Assembly: GCF_008274585.1 (NCBI RefSeq)
Contig: NZ_VTRT01000004.1
Span: 62,001 to 126,000, forward strand
Reading direction: 5' to 3'
DNA from: Pedobacter sp. BS3
Lineage (GTDB): Bacteria > Bacteroidota > Bacteroidia > Sphingobacteriales > Sphingobacteriaceae
DNA: 64,000 bases
Of the stretch, positions 15,580-23,375 are shown one piece after another. The translations under genes and the position numbers were made by a program. Below the pieces are notes generated by a model, which worked only from the letters and a program-made list of their open reading frames with translations, made no database searches and had not been told where the DNA came from. Positions within the stretch are counted from its first letter, which is position 1. Each line of letters begins with the position of its first letter.

Positions 15580-17679
15580 TTAGCTTACTGCCAATTGTGC
15601 CTGCCGGTATTCAACAGCCTGTTTCTTAAACAGCCCGGCTTGTTCCAGGTAATATGTTGCAAACTCTTTAGAGGGTTCATTTTCATTGATCTGGTAAACC
15701 ATCTTGCTGAATGAAACGGGCGAAGATATCTTGCCGGTGGCTATCAGTTGTTCATCGTAATCTTTAATAATACCGGCCTGTGTATTGGTTTTAATGCCTT
15801 CGGCAGTTAATATGGCTTTAGCGCAATGAATAAATGCGGCATAGCTGTAGTAAATGGAATCGGCATAATCTCCAGCCTCAAGACTTTCTTTGGCGTTAGT
15901 TAATTTGTCTTCAGCGTCGTAAAGCAGGGTAGCAATCAGGTCGATCATTACACCGGCACATTCTCCTACACCAATTTCGGGTTTGTAGGCTTCGGTATGG
16001 CCCCAGTCAATAAAATCGTCGGCTGTAACGGTTTCCTGGTTTGCCAGCGGGGTCAACAAATCGTAAAAATAAATTTTGCCCTGCCGCTGATAGTATTGAT
16101 TGAATAATTCGTTTTCGTAAGCGTTAGCCTGGTAATCGTCTAAAATAGTACGCAATGCATGAGGCCCGCGTTTACTTGGTAATTTGATCACTTTATCGGC
16201 AGCTACACCATGTCCGTCGCCGGTAGAGCCGCCGCCCAGCAAAACCTGTAAGGCCGGCGCTATCATTTTACCTATTTTCATGCTCGAACCATGAAACCCG
16301 ATGGAGGCCAGGGCATGCTGTCCGCAAGCATTGATACAGCCGCTTATCTTAATGGTAATATCCCTGTTATAGATCAGGTCGGGATATTCTTCGAGAATAA
16401 CCCGCTCAAGCTCACGGGTAATGCCGGTACTGTTTGAAATACCCAGGTTACAGGTATCGGTTCCGGGGCATGAAGTAACATCGGCTACGCTTTCAAAGCC
16501 CGGATTTGCCAATCCCAGCTTATTCAGCTCTTCAAACACATACAGCAGGTTTTCTGTGCGTACATATTTCAGTAAAATGCCCTGCGAGTGTGTAAAGCGT
16601 ATATCGTCTGCCGCTACATGACGTACCAGGTTGCCCAATTTGCGTGCAATAGGGGTTTTGATGTCACCGTTTTGGATCTTTAATCCAATGGCGTGATAAC
16701 CTTCCTGCTTTTGTGCAAAAACATTGGTTTTTAGCCACAATTCATATTTCAGCGGATCGCTGCATTGGGCTTCGTATATAGTTTCCGGCGGAAGTTTTAC
16801 AGGCGCTGTTTCACGGTTAATTTTGTAAACTTTACTTTTTAATGCCAGGCGCTCGCCTTCGGCCAGGCGTAACAGCTCTTCTATGCCAATATCCTGTATA
16901 AGGTATTTTAAACGGGCTTTATTACGTTTGGTACGCTCGCCATAACGGTCAAATACACGGATAATAGATTCTGCGAACGGAATGATCAGGTCTTCGTGCA
17001 TAAACTCGCTCACCAGGTTGGCAATGTACGGCTGTGCGCCCAAGCTTCCGCCCACAAAAACTTTAAAGCCGCGTACTTCCTGACCGTTTTCTATCTTAAC
17101 TTTCGGGATGAAACCGATATCGTTGGCATAAACAAACGAAGTATCTTTAGAAGACGATGAGAATGTAATTTTAAATTTACGTCCCATTTCCTGGCATATC
17201 GGGTTACGCACCAGGTACTCGAAAAAGCCCTGGGCGTAAGGGGTTACATCAAACGGCTCGTCGGGGTCAATACCAGCCATCGGCGATGCCGTAATATTTC
17301 TAACGGTATTGCCGCAGGCTTCCCGTAAGGTAATACCATCCTGTGCCAATTCTGCCCATAATTGTGGTGTACGGGCTAAGCTTACAAAGTGTATCTGTAT
17401 ATCCTGGCGGGTAGTGATGTGCAGATTTCCGGTAGCATAGCTATCAGAAACATCACATATACGACCCAATTGATTAACATTAACCTGGCCATGTGGTAAT
17501 TTGATGCGAACCATTTGTACGCCGGGTTGGCGCTGACCATAAATACCACGGGCTAAACGTAAACTGCGGAATTTGTCATTATCTATCTTGCCATCCTGGA
17601 AGAGACGTATATTTCTTTCAAGGGCAATGATCTCTTTTTCAACTATCGGGTTTTCTAATTCCGTTCTGAAACTTTGCAT
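15580..17679 (-). CDS. Ferredoxin-type nitrite/sulfite reductase with C-terminal HEPN domain
   Basis: A 699-residue siroheme enzyme that reduces sulfite to sulfide (or nitrite to ammonia) in six electron steps. The two half-domain repeats are visible (RGIYGQRQPGVQMVRIKLP, then NLHITTRQDIQIHFV). The 4Fe-4S/siroheme cysteines are in SCPGTDTCNLGIS and SGCINACGQHALASIGFHG. Residues about 565-695 form an all-helical HEPN-like tail (DAEDKLTNAKESLEAGDYAD, later SIYYSYAAFIHCAKAIL), absent from the classical enzyme. The siroheme-synthase and Rrf2 neighbours favour sulfite as substrate. Confidence 0.92.
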   Translation of the reverse strand: MQSFRTELENPIVEKEIIALERNIRLFQDGKIDNDKFRSLRLARGIYGQRQPGVQMVRIKLPHGQVNVNQLGRICDVSDSYATGNLHITTRQDIQIHFVSLARTPQLWAELAQDGITLREACGNTVRNITASPMAGIDPDEPFDVTPYAQGFFEYLVRNPICQEMGRKFKITFSSSSKDTSFVYANDIGFIPKVKIENGQEVRGFKVFVGGSLGAQPYIANLVSEFMHEDLIIPFAESIIRVFDRYGERTKRNKARLKYLIQDIGIEELLRLAEGERLALKSKVYKINRETAPVKLPPETIYEAQCSDPLKYELWLKTNVFAQKQEGYHAIGLKIQNGDIKTPIARKLGNLVRHVAADDIRFTHSQGILLKYVRTENLLYVFEELNKLGLANPGFESVADVTSCPGTDTCNLGISNSTGITRELERVILEEYPDLIYNRDITIKISGCINACGQHALASIGFHGSSMKIGKMIAPALQVLLGGGSTGDGHGVAADKVIKLPSKRGPHALRTILDDYQANAYENELFNQYYQRQGKIYFYDLLTPLANQETVTADDFIDWGHTEAYKPEIGVGECAGVMIDLIATLLYDAEDKLTNAKESLEAGDYADSIYYSYAAFIHCAKAILTAEGIKTNTQAGIIKDYDEQLIATGKISSPVSFSKMVYQINENEPSKEFATYYLEQAGLFKKQAVEYRQAQLAVS

Positions 17680-17709
17680 TTTCTATAGAATTACTATTGT
17701 AATAGGATG

Positions 17710-17717
17710 CAAAGCTA
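17710..17717 (-). promoter_or_regulatory. Candidate -7 box upstream of the sulfite-reductase operon
   Basis: TAGCTTTG on the minus strand fits TAnnTTTG and lies about 30 bp upstream of the reductase ATG. No TTTG -33 box is seen at the right distance; the preceding 60 bp are AT-rich with partial inverted repeats, which may be where a regulator binds. Confidence 0.4.
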
Positions 17718-17887
17718 CATATTAATCATATTTTATGAAAATATAATCTGCTATTTTAAAATAAAATGATCGTGGTCACTATAAATATAAGTGGCTGTAA
17801 ATCAATGGTTAATATTCATTTTTTGACCGGGTAAATATTTTTTTGACAAAATATTGTAGATTCGGTTGAAATTAAATTGACTGAACA

Positions 17888-18853
17888 ATGGCGGCATCTG
17901 TAAACATTCCACGTCTTAACCTGGACGATTATATTAAAGGCACTCCGGCGCAGAAGAAGCAGTTTTCTGACGATATTGGCAAGGCATTTACCGAAATAGG
18001 GTTTGTAACCATTGCTAATCATGGGTTGCCTCAGCAGTTGCTGGATGATCTATACGATCAGGTGAAGAAGTTTTTTGCGTTACCGGATGAGGTAAAGCGT
18101 TCGTACGAAAAACCTGAATTGGCCGGTCAGCGAGGGTATACCAGCAAAGGACGGGAAAAAGCAAAGGATGCCAAAATACCGGATCTGAAAGAATTCTGGC
18201 AACGGGGACAAACAGTTAAAGATAACGACCCGGTTAAAGATGAATATCCAGATAACATTCTTGTTGCCGAGCTGCCGCGTTTTAACGAGGTTACCCAGGA
18301 AGTTTATGAGCGTTTGGAATATGCCGGTATCCATTTGCTGCGGGCTATTGCGGTTTACCTGGGACTTGATGAGCATTATTTTGACGATAAGGTACATAAC
18401 GGGAACTCTATTTTGCGGGGTATCCATTACTTCCCGATAGAAGATCCGGATGCTTTACCTCCGGATGCGGTGCGTGCCGGTGCGCATGAAGATATCAACC
18501 TGATTACACTGCTTATTGGTGCAAGCGCTGATGGTTTGGAGGTGCTTACGGTTGACGGGCAATGGTATCCCGTTAAGGCTAAGGTAGAGGATATTGTGGT
18601 TAATGTGGGTGATATGTTGCAGCGTCTTACCAATAACAAGCTGAAGTCCACCACGCACCGGGTGGTAAATCCGCCGCGTGATCTGATGAAAACTTCCCGT
18701 TATTCCGTTCCGTTCTTTCTGCATCCCAAAGCCAAGATGGAGCTAACTTCGTTAAGCTCGTGCATTGATGAACAGCATCCTAAATTATACACCGATATGA
18801 CTGCCGGAGAATACCTGGATGAACGATTAAGAGAGATTGGGTTGAAGATGTAG
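17888..18853 (+). CDS. 2-oxoglutarate/Fe(II)-dependent dioxygenase (isopenicillin N synthase family)
   Basis: A 321-residue oxygenase with the N-terminal DIOX_N domain (FTEIGFVTIANHGLPQQLLD) and a C-terminal 2OG-FeII_Oxy domain. Iron ligands are visible as His-x-Asp in GAHEDINLITLLIG and the distal His in STTHRVVNPP. The 2-oxoglutarate Arg is in RYSVPFFLHP (RxS). Such proteins in bacteria hydroxylate or desaturate small molecules; the substrate is unknown. It stands alone, divergent from the sulfite-reductase operon. Confidence 0.9.
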   Translation: MAASVNIPRLNLDDYIKGTPAQKKQFSDDIGKAFTEIGFVTIANHGLPQQLLDDLYDQVKKFFALPDEVKRSYEKPELAGQRGYTSKGREKAKDAKIPDLKEFWQRGQTVKDNDPVKDEYPDNILVAELPRFNEVTQEVYERLEYAGIHLLRAIAVYLGLDEHYFDDKVHNGNSILRGIHYFPIEDPDALPPDAVRAGAHEDINLITLLIGASADGLEVLTVDGQWYPVKAKVEDIVVNVGDMLQRLTNNKLKSTTHRVVNPPRDLMKTSRYSVPFFLHPKAKMELTSLSSCIDEQHPKLYTDMTAGEYLDERLREIGLKM

Positions 18854-19026
18854 TGTTCTGAGTTGAAAGTGGTAATGGGTTGAAAATGCTTGCCGAAGAT
18901 GGTAAAATATGTTTTACCGATATAGCTGCCACCGAGCAGCTTTTTCGCTTGAACAATGGTGATAAAACAGGTAAAGAAGTAAAACAGTCCTGGTGTATAT
19001 TTGTAGAAATTAAATATATCATAAAG

Positions 19027-19227
19027 ATGGAGACACTTTTGTTGCAGACAGAATCAAAAAAAGACCTGAAGGTATTGGCTGACCTTGCAAAAAAAATTGG
19101 TATTAAAACCAAAGTGCTCACTAATGAGGATTTAGAGGATATTGGCTTAGCTAATGCGATGAAGCAAGGACGCACAAAGCAATATATTGATACAGAAGAA
19201 TACCTGAAAAAGCTTAAATCTAAATGA
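19027..19227 (+). CDS. Antitoxin of a RelE/ParE-type system
   Basis: A 66-residue protein (METLLLQTESKKDLKVLADL...). It has a hydrophobic N-terminal strand, two helices, then an acidic/basic tail with LANAMKQGRTKQYIDTEEYL, matching small antitoxins that precede RelE toxins in Bacteroidota. Its TGA overlaps the toxin ATG (ATGA). A TATATTTG at 18996-19003 could be the -7 box. In-frame codons further upstream are not family-like. Confidence 0.8.
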   Translation: METLLLQTESKKDLKVLADLAKKIGIKTKVLTNEDLEDIGLANAMKQGRTKQYIDTEEYLKKLKSK

Positions 19228-19490
19228 ATCTGAAGATTGACAGACGCTTTGAAAAGGATACGGATAAAATAAAAGATTCTAAAATTTTAAGCAGGATTGC
19301 TGTATGTATTGAGCAGGTGTCTCAAGCTAGTTCTATAAGTGATATTCCGAGCGTTAAAAAACTGACAGGTTTTAAAAATCATTATCGAATAAAAATTGGT
19401 GATTATCGTGCGGGTATTTTAATCAGCGATGACGAAGTATTGTTTGAGCGCTTTCTTCATAGAAAAGATATTTACAAATATTATCCATAG
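19224..19490 (+). CDS. RelE/ParE-family toxin
   Basis: An 88-residue RelE-fold protein (MNLKIDRRFEKDTDKIKDSK). The core KLTGFKNHYRIKIGDYRAGI and the C-terminal FERFLHRKDIYKYYP are characteristic of the family, whose members cut mRNA on the ribosome or poison gyrase. The basic residues Lys, Arg and terminal Tyr expected of an active RelE-type nuclease are present. Coupled by an ATGA overlap to its antitoxin. Confidence 0.88.
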   Translation: MNLKIDRRFEKDTDKIKDSKILSRIAVCIEQVSQASSISDIPSVKKLTGFKNHYRIKIGDYRAGILISDDEVLFERFLHRKDIYKYYP

Positions 19491-19520
19491 TTTTAGTTGC
19501 TCTTTTTAATATGCTAAACC

Positions 19521-20570
19521 ATGAAGCTCTCAGTACTGGTACTCATTAATGCGCTTACAGTAGCCATATCGCTGGCTATTGTGAATTTTTATTTTCAGCA
19601 TAGCTGGTATTACCTGCTTATTACGTTCTCGATAAGCCTGGTGAGCAGCTTCATTGTGTTCTACTATTTAATAGAACGGTACATTTATAGTAAAATAAAG
19701 CTGATCTACAAGCTGATACATAATCTTAAACTGGGCAAAGACCTGAAAGATGCGCTGGGCGATTATGTGGCGGGAAGCACTGATCCGCTGAATGATGTAC
19801 AGCAGGAAGTAAAGGAATGGGCCAGGGATAAAAAATCTGAAATTGAGGCACTCAAAAACCAGGAGCAGTTCAGGCGTGAGTTCTTGTCTAACATATCGCA
19901 CGAATTTAAAACGCCTTTGTTTGCTATCCAGGGCTATATTGAGGCCTTGCAGGAAGATGGTTTTGCAGACGAGGAACAATCAAAGCAGTTTCTGGAGAAG
20001 GCTTCCCGTAACCTGGATCGCTTGAGCTTCCTGATCAAAGACCTGGATGCTATCTCGAAGCTGGAAAGCGGTGAGATCCCGATCAATTACGAAAAATTTG
20101 ACCTGGTGGTTCTCATTAAGGAAGTCATTGAATCAATGGAGAGAAGCGCCAGCGAGCATAAGATCTCACTTGTTTTTAAGGATAAGTATCAATATCCTAC
20201 GCTGGTTCATGCCGACAGGGAAAAAATACGCCAGGTGCTGGTAAATCTTATAGATAATTCGTTTAAATACGGTAAGGAGAATGGCTCAACATTCATAAAA
20301 ATTTTTGAGCTGCATGATCAGATCCTGGTTGAGGTTACCGATAACGGCTCGGGAATTGAAGAGAAATATTTGCCCCGTTTATTTGAACGTTTTTACCGTA
20401 CCGAGAAAAGCCGCTCGCGGCAAATTGGCGGCTCAGGACTTGGCTTAGCCATTGTTAAACATATCATTGAAGCGCATCAGCAAACTATTTCGGTTAGAAG
20501 CACCGAAGGTGTAGGTTCTACATTTGGTTTTACGCTTGAGCGTGTTATGCAGCCGTTTCCTATTAACTAA
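19521..20570 (+). CDS. Membrane sensor histidine kinase, PhoR-like
   Basis: A 349-residue kinase with two N-terminal membrane spans (about residues 4-22 and 30-52) and almost no periplasmic loop. A HAMP-like linker follows, with H box FLSNISHEFKTPLFAIQGYI, N box NLIDNSFKYGK, G1 VTDNGSGIEEKYLPRLFERF and G2 GGSGLGLAIVKHI. The kinase core matches PhoR-type enzymes. The next operon is phosphate uptake (DUF47-Pit), which makes phosphate sensing plausible. No response regulator gene is in this window. Confidence 0.88.
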   Translation: MKLSVLVLINALTVAISLAIVNFYFQHSWYYLLITFSISLVSSFIVFYYLIERYIYSKIKLIYKLIHNLKLGKDLKDALGDYVAGSTDPLNDVQQEVKEWARDKKSEIEALKNQEQFRREFLSNISHEFKTPLFAIQGYIEALQEDGFADEEQSKQFLEKASRNLDRLSFLIKDLDAISKLESGEIPINYEKFDLVVLIKEVIESMERSASEHKISLVFKDKYQYPTLVHADREKIRQVLVNLIDNSFKYGKENGSTFIKIFELHDQILVEVTDNGSGIEEKYLPRLFERFYRTEKSRSRQIGGSGLGLAIVKHIIEAHQQTISVRSTEGVGSTFGFTLERVMQPFPIN

Positions 20571-20575
20571 GAAAC

Positions 20576-20696
20576 GTGTTTAAATTTCATGTATGTGGTT
20601 ATTGTGGATGGACGGTGGAGACACCGTCCATGGCCTCAGCCGGGGCTGGTGTCCCCACCAGCAGCAATAAAACATTGATTTATGAAATTTAAACAC
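20576..20696. repeat. 121-bp element with 15-bp perfect terminal inverted repeats
   Basis: GTGTTTAAATTTCAT at 20576-20590 and its exact reverse complement at 20682-20696 enclose two GC-rich hairpins: TGGACGGTG-GAGA-CACCGTCCA (20609-20630) and GCTGGTG-TCCC-CACCAGC (20645-20662). The two hairpins are roughly reverse complements of each other. It begins just after the histidine-kinase stop. It resembles a miniature inverted-repeat element; no flanking target duplication is evident. Confidence 0.7.
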
Positions 20697-20796
20697 AATA
20701 AGCATCTGTTGAGAGTTTTTAAAGCTAAAAAAAACAGATTTCCATTCTGCCAACAGTTGGACAAAATATGATTTTTATATATTTATGGTCGAACGC

Positions 20797-20838
20797 ATGT
20801 TAAGTTAATATTAACTTAACATTGGGATTGTACTTTTG
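20797..20838 (+). promoter_or_regulatory. 26-bp perfect palindrome and -7 box before the phosphate operon
   Basis: ATGTTAAGTTAAT meets its exact reverse complement at 20797-20822. TACTTTTG at 20831-20838 fits the -7 box TAnnTTTG, with the start of transcription expected near 20844. No TTTG -33 box exists; the palindrome is centred at about -35, the position of a class II activator site. A PhoB-type regulator is the natural candidate. Confidence 0.6.
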
Positions 20839-20861
20839 TCCGGATAGATTAATCAGATATT

Positions 20862-21509
20862 ATGTCGTTAAATAGCATCTTTCAATATTTTGTTCCTAAG
20901 GACAGGGTATTTTTCCCCTTATTTGAGCAGGCCAGCAGCAATCTTATTCGTTTAGGCGAAACATTGCAGGAAGCCGTTACTGCAAAAGACCATGCACATC
21001 GTATCGAGTGCATCAGGCGTATTGAAGATCTGGAGCATAAAGGCGATGATATCACCCACCAGATACACCTGGAATTAGGTAAAAATTTTATTACTCCTTT
21101 TGACCGTGAGGATATTCATGCCCTGGCCTCGGCTATAGATGATGTTGCTGATTATATCCACGGTTCGGCCAACCGCATTGAGCTGTACAACGTCACGGAG
21201 ATGACCGAGCCGATCATTAAAATTGCAGAGCTGATTTTACAGGGCTGTGTTGATATTGACAAGGCTGTACGTGAGCTGAAGAATTTTAAAAATATACGCA
21301 TAATTACCGATTCATGCGTCCGTATAAACAGTATGGAAAACCAGGCGGATTATATTTTTGATCGTGCAGTGGCTCAATTGTTTGATTACGAGGAGGATGC
21401 TAAGGTTATCATTAAATATAAAGAGTTGCTGGCTGCCATGGAAACAGCTACCGATAAATGCGAAGATGCCGCGAATGTACTGGAATCTATCCTGGTTAAA
21501 AACGCATAA
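20862..21509 (+). CDS. DUF47 (PhoU-like) regulator of phosphate transport
   Basis: A 215-residue all-helical protein of the DUF47/PhoU_div group, found next to Pit transporters and thought to control them at the cytoplasmic face. Metal-binding style motifs are RIEDLEHKGDDITHQI near residues 50-65 and DREDIHALASAIDDVADYIH. The second repeat is INSMENQADYIFDRAVAQLF. It lies 13 bp upstream of the permease, clearly one operon, and downstream of a strong palindrome. Confidence 0.92.
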   Translation: MSLNSIFQYFVPKDRVFFPLFEQASSNLIRLGETLQEAVTAKDHAHRIECIRRIEDLEHKGDDITHQIHLELGKNFITPFDREDIHALASAIDDVADYIHGSANRIELYNVTEMTEPIIKIAELILQGCVDIDKAVRELKNFKNIRIITDSCVRINSMENQADYIFDRAVAQLFDYEEDAKVIIKYKELLAAMETATDKCEDAANVLESILVKNA

Positions 21510-21522
21510 CCCTCGTTAACGT

Positions 21523-22533
21523 ATGGTCACTTCTTTACTGGTAATTGTTATTATACTGGCTGTTGCATTTGATTATATTAACGGCTTTCACGATGCGGCA
21601 AACTCCATAGCAACCATTGTTTCTACCAAGGTTTTAACACCGTTTCAGGCTGTTTTGTGGGCAGCCGTTTTCAATTTCGCCGCTTATTTTTATTTCACCG
21701 ATCATAAGGTAGCCAATACCATTGCTAAAACCGTTATAGAGCATTACATCACGCTTCACGTTATACTGGCCGGATTAATTGCTGCCATAACTTGGAACCT
21801 GTTTACCTGGTATTATGGCATTCCGTCCAGCTCATCGCATACGCTTATTGGCGGTTTTGGCGGAGCAGGTATTGCCCATGCTATTATATTGGGCGATAGT
21901 GGCCTGGATGCTGTAAATATGGGCTATGTAGTGAAGATCGTATCGTTTATTGTGCTGGCGCCCTTTATCGGGATGTTTATATCGGTAATTATTACACTTA
22001 TTATCATTAACATTTCTAAAAATGCCCGCCCGGCAACGGCCGAAAAATGGTTCAGGCGCCTGCAGCTGCTTTCTTCGGCAGCATTAAGCTTTACCCACGG
22101 TGGTAACGATGCCCAGAAGGTAATGGGTATTATTTATGTATCGATGATAGCCTCTAAAGTTATTACGGCTAATGCCCCTATGCCTGAGTGGATACCGATA
22201 GTGTGTTACGGAGCTATAGCAGCAGGAACGATGACCGGCGGATGGCGTATTGTGAAAACTATGGGTTCGCGTATTACCAAGGTTACCCCACTGGAAGGAG
22301 TGAGCGCCGAAACGGCCGGAGCTATAACCCTGGGTATTACCGAACACTTTGCTATACCCGTATCCACTACACACACCATAACCGGTTCTATTATCGGGGT
22401 AGGTTTAACCAAAAGGGTTTCGGCAGTGCGATGGGGAGTTACCATAAACCTGTTGTGGGCCTGGGTGCTTACTATACCGGTGTCCGCTTTGCTGGCAGGT
22501 ATTATGTATTTCTTTATGAACCTGTTTATCTGA
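21523..22533 (+). CDS. Low-affinity inorganic phosphate transporter (Pit family)
   Basis: A 336-residue membrane permease using a proton or sodium gradient to import metal-phosphate. Both inverted signature repeats are present: DYINGFHDAANSIATIVSTK near residue 20 and SLTHGGNDAQ (here ALSFTHGGNDAQKVMGII) in the second half. PSSSSHTLIGG and VSTTHTITGSI are the paired pore loops. Around ten hydrophobic segments are visible. Second gene of the DUF47-Pit operon. Confidence 0.95.
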   Translation: MVTSLLVIVIILAVAFDYINGFHDAANSIATIVSTKVLTPFQAVLWAAVFNFAAYFYFTDHKVANTIAKTVIEHYITLHVILAGLIAAITWNLFTWYYGIPSSSSHTLIGGFGGAGIAHAIILGDSGLDAVNMGYVVKIVSFIVLAPFIGMFISVIITLIIINISKNARPATAEKWFRRLQLLSSAALSFTHGGNDAQKVMGIIYVSMIASKVITANAPMPEWIPIVCYGAIAAGTMTGGWRIVKTMGSRITKVTPLEGVSAETAGAITLGITEHFAIPVSTTHTITGSIIGVGLTKRVSAVRWGVTINLLWAWVLTIPVSALLAGIMYFFMNLFI

Positions 22534-22544
22534 GAGATTACTAC

Positions 22545-22949
22545 GGGGCTGACCAAAAATCAAAAAGCAGCGTCATTTCGGCGATCCCGAAGTCTCGTAT
22601 TCGCGTCAATTTAAGGGTAAATCCTCCCCCTGCCCCTTCCGCCAACTGGCGGAGGGATATACAAGCGCCTTAACCTGCCTAACTTTTGTAAAATTAGTAT
22701 CGAACTGTGCCTGTCCTCCGCCAGTTGGCGGAGGGCGTGTTAGCAATGTGCGCAGGAAGGGGGAGGTACTTTTGCCATTATTGAACGTGTTTCTTTCTTA
22801 ACTTAACGCCTATGCGAAGTCTCGGGAGAGGAGACCACGAAGTAGCTGCGAAGCAAAATCTTCTTCCTAAGCGCTTCTGGCAGAGATCCCTCTCCCCGAT
22901 CCCGTATGTACGGGAGGGGTCGGGATGACGAGAGCTCTTGGTCAGCCCC
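22545..22949. repeat. 405-bp intergenic block bounded by 12-bp inverted repeats
   Basis: This fills the 427-bp gap between the phosphate permease and a small exported protein; no gene is seen. The ends are GGGGCTGACCAA (22545-22556) and its reverse complement (22938-22949). Inside are two mirrored palindromes, TCCGCCA-AC-TGGCGGA (22638-22653) and CCTCCGCCA-GT-TGGCGGAGG (22715-22734). Fragments such as CGAAGTCTCG (near 22589 and 22816) and GTCAT...GGGATGAC suggest a composite of dispersed repeats. Confidence 0.6.
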
Positions 22950-22960
22950 GCCTTGAATAC

Positions 22961-23290
22961 TTACTTCTTAGCTGCAGCCTTATTGGCTTTATAGCGCATA
23001 TCTGGTGTTCCGTCTTTTTTAGCCGGGCCGGTTGTCGCAGCCTGTTTGTTTGCTTTGTAGCGTTTGTCTGGCGTGCCATCTTTTTTTAGCGGGCCTGCTG
23101 CGGTTGTTTTGGTTGTAGTGGTAGTTGTTGTTTTAACCGCGGTAGCAGGGGCCTTTTTGCTGGCAGTTGTTGTTGATTTTTTAGTAGTTGTTACCTTTTT
23201 TACTTCCTTTTTGGCAGTTGGTGCTGTTTGTGCAAATGTTGTAGAAAATGCAATAGCCGTAACAGCAATTAAGCTTAATAACTTTTTCAT
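22961..23290 (-). CDS. Exported Lys/Thr/Ala-rich protein with C-terminal tandem motif
   Basis: A 109-residue protein with a signal peptide (MKKLLSLIAVTAIAFSTTFA, cleaved before QTAP). The mature part is very basic and low in complexity (KKEVKKVTTTKKSTTTASKK). It ends in two copies of GPxKKDGTPDxRYKANK about 21 residues apart. The second motif copy is followed by AAAKK. The motif could bind a polyanion such as surface polysaccharide or nucleic acid, but this is inference. No known domain. Confidence 0.78.
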   Translation of the reverse strand: MKKLLSLIAVTAIAFSTTFAQTAPTAKKEVKKVTTTKKSTTTASKKAPATAVKTTTTTTTKTTAAGPLKKDGTPDKRYKANKQAATTGPAKKDGTPDMRYKANKAAAKK

Positions 23291-23375
23291 ATTGATTTTA
23301 TTTAAATAGTTGATCCAATTTAAGCTGCTTATATGAAGAATGTATGAATTTTATAAACCGCTCCCTGACTTTGAG

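Noticed and set aside
19521-22533. Complete PhoR-PhoB two-component locus
   Set aside because: No receiver-domain gene is present near the kinase, so only the kinase is called.
22084-22673. Long open frames overlapping the phosphate permease gene
   Set aside because: Low-complexity translations rich in Tyr, Arg and His, in other frames of a clear pit gene; they are shadows.
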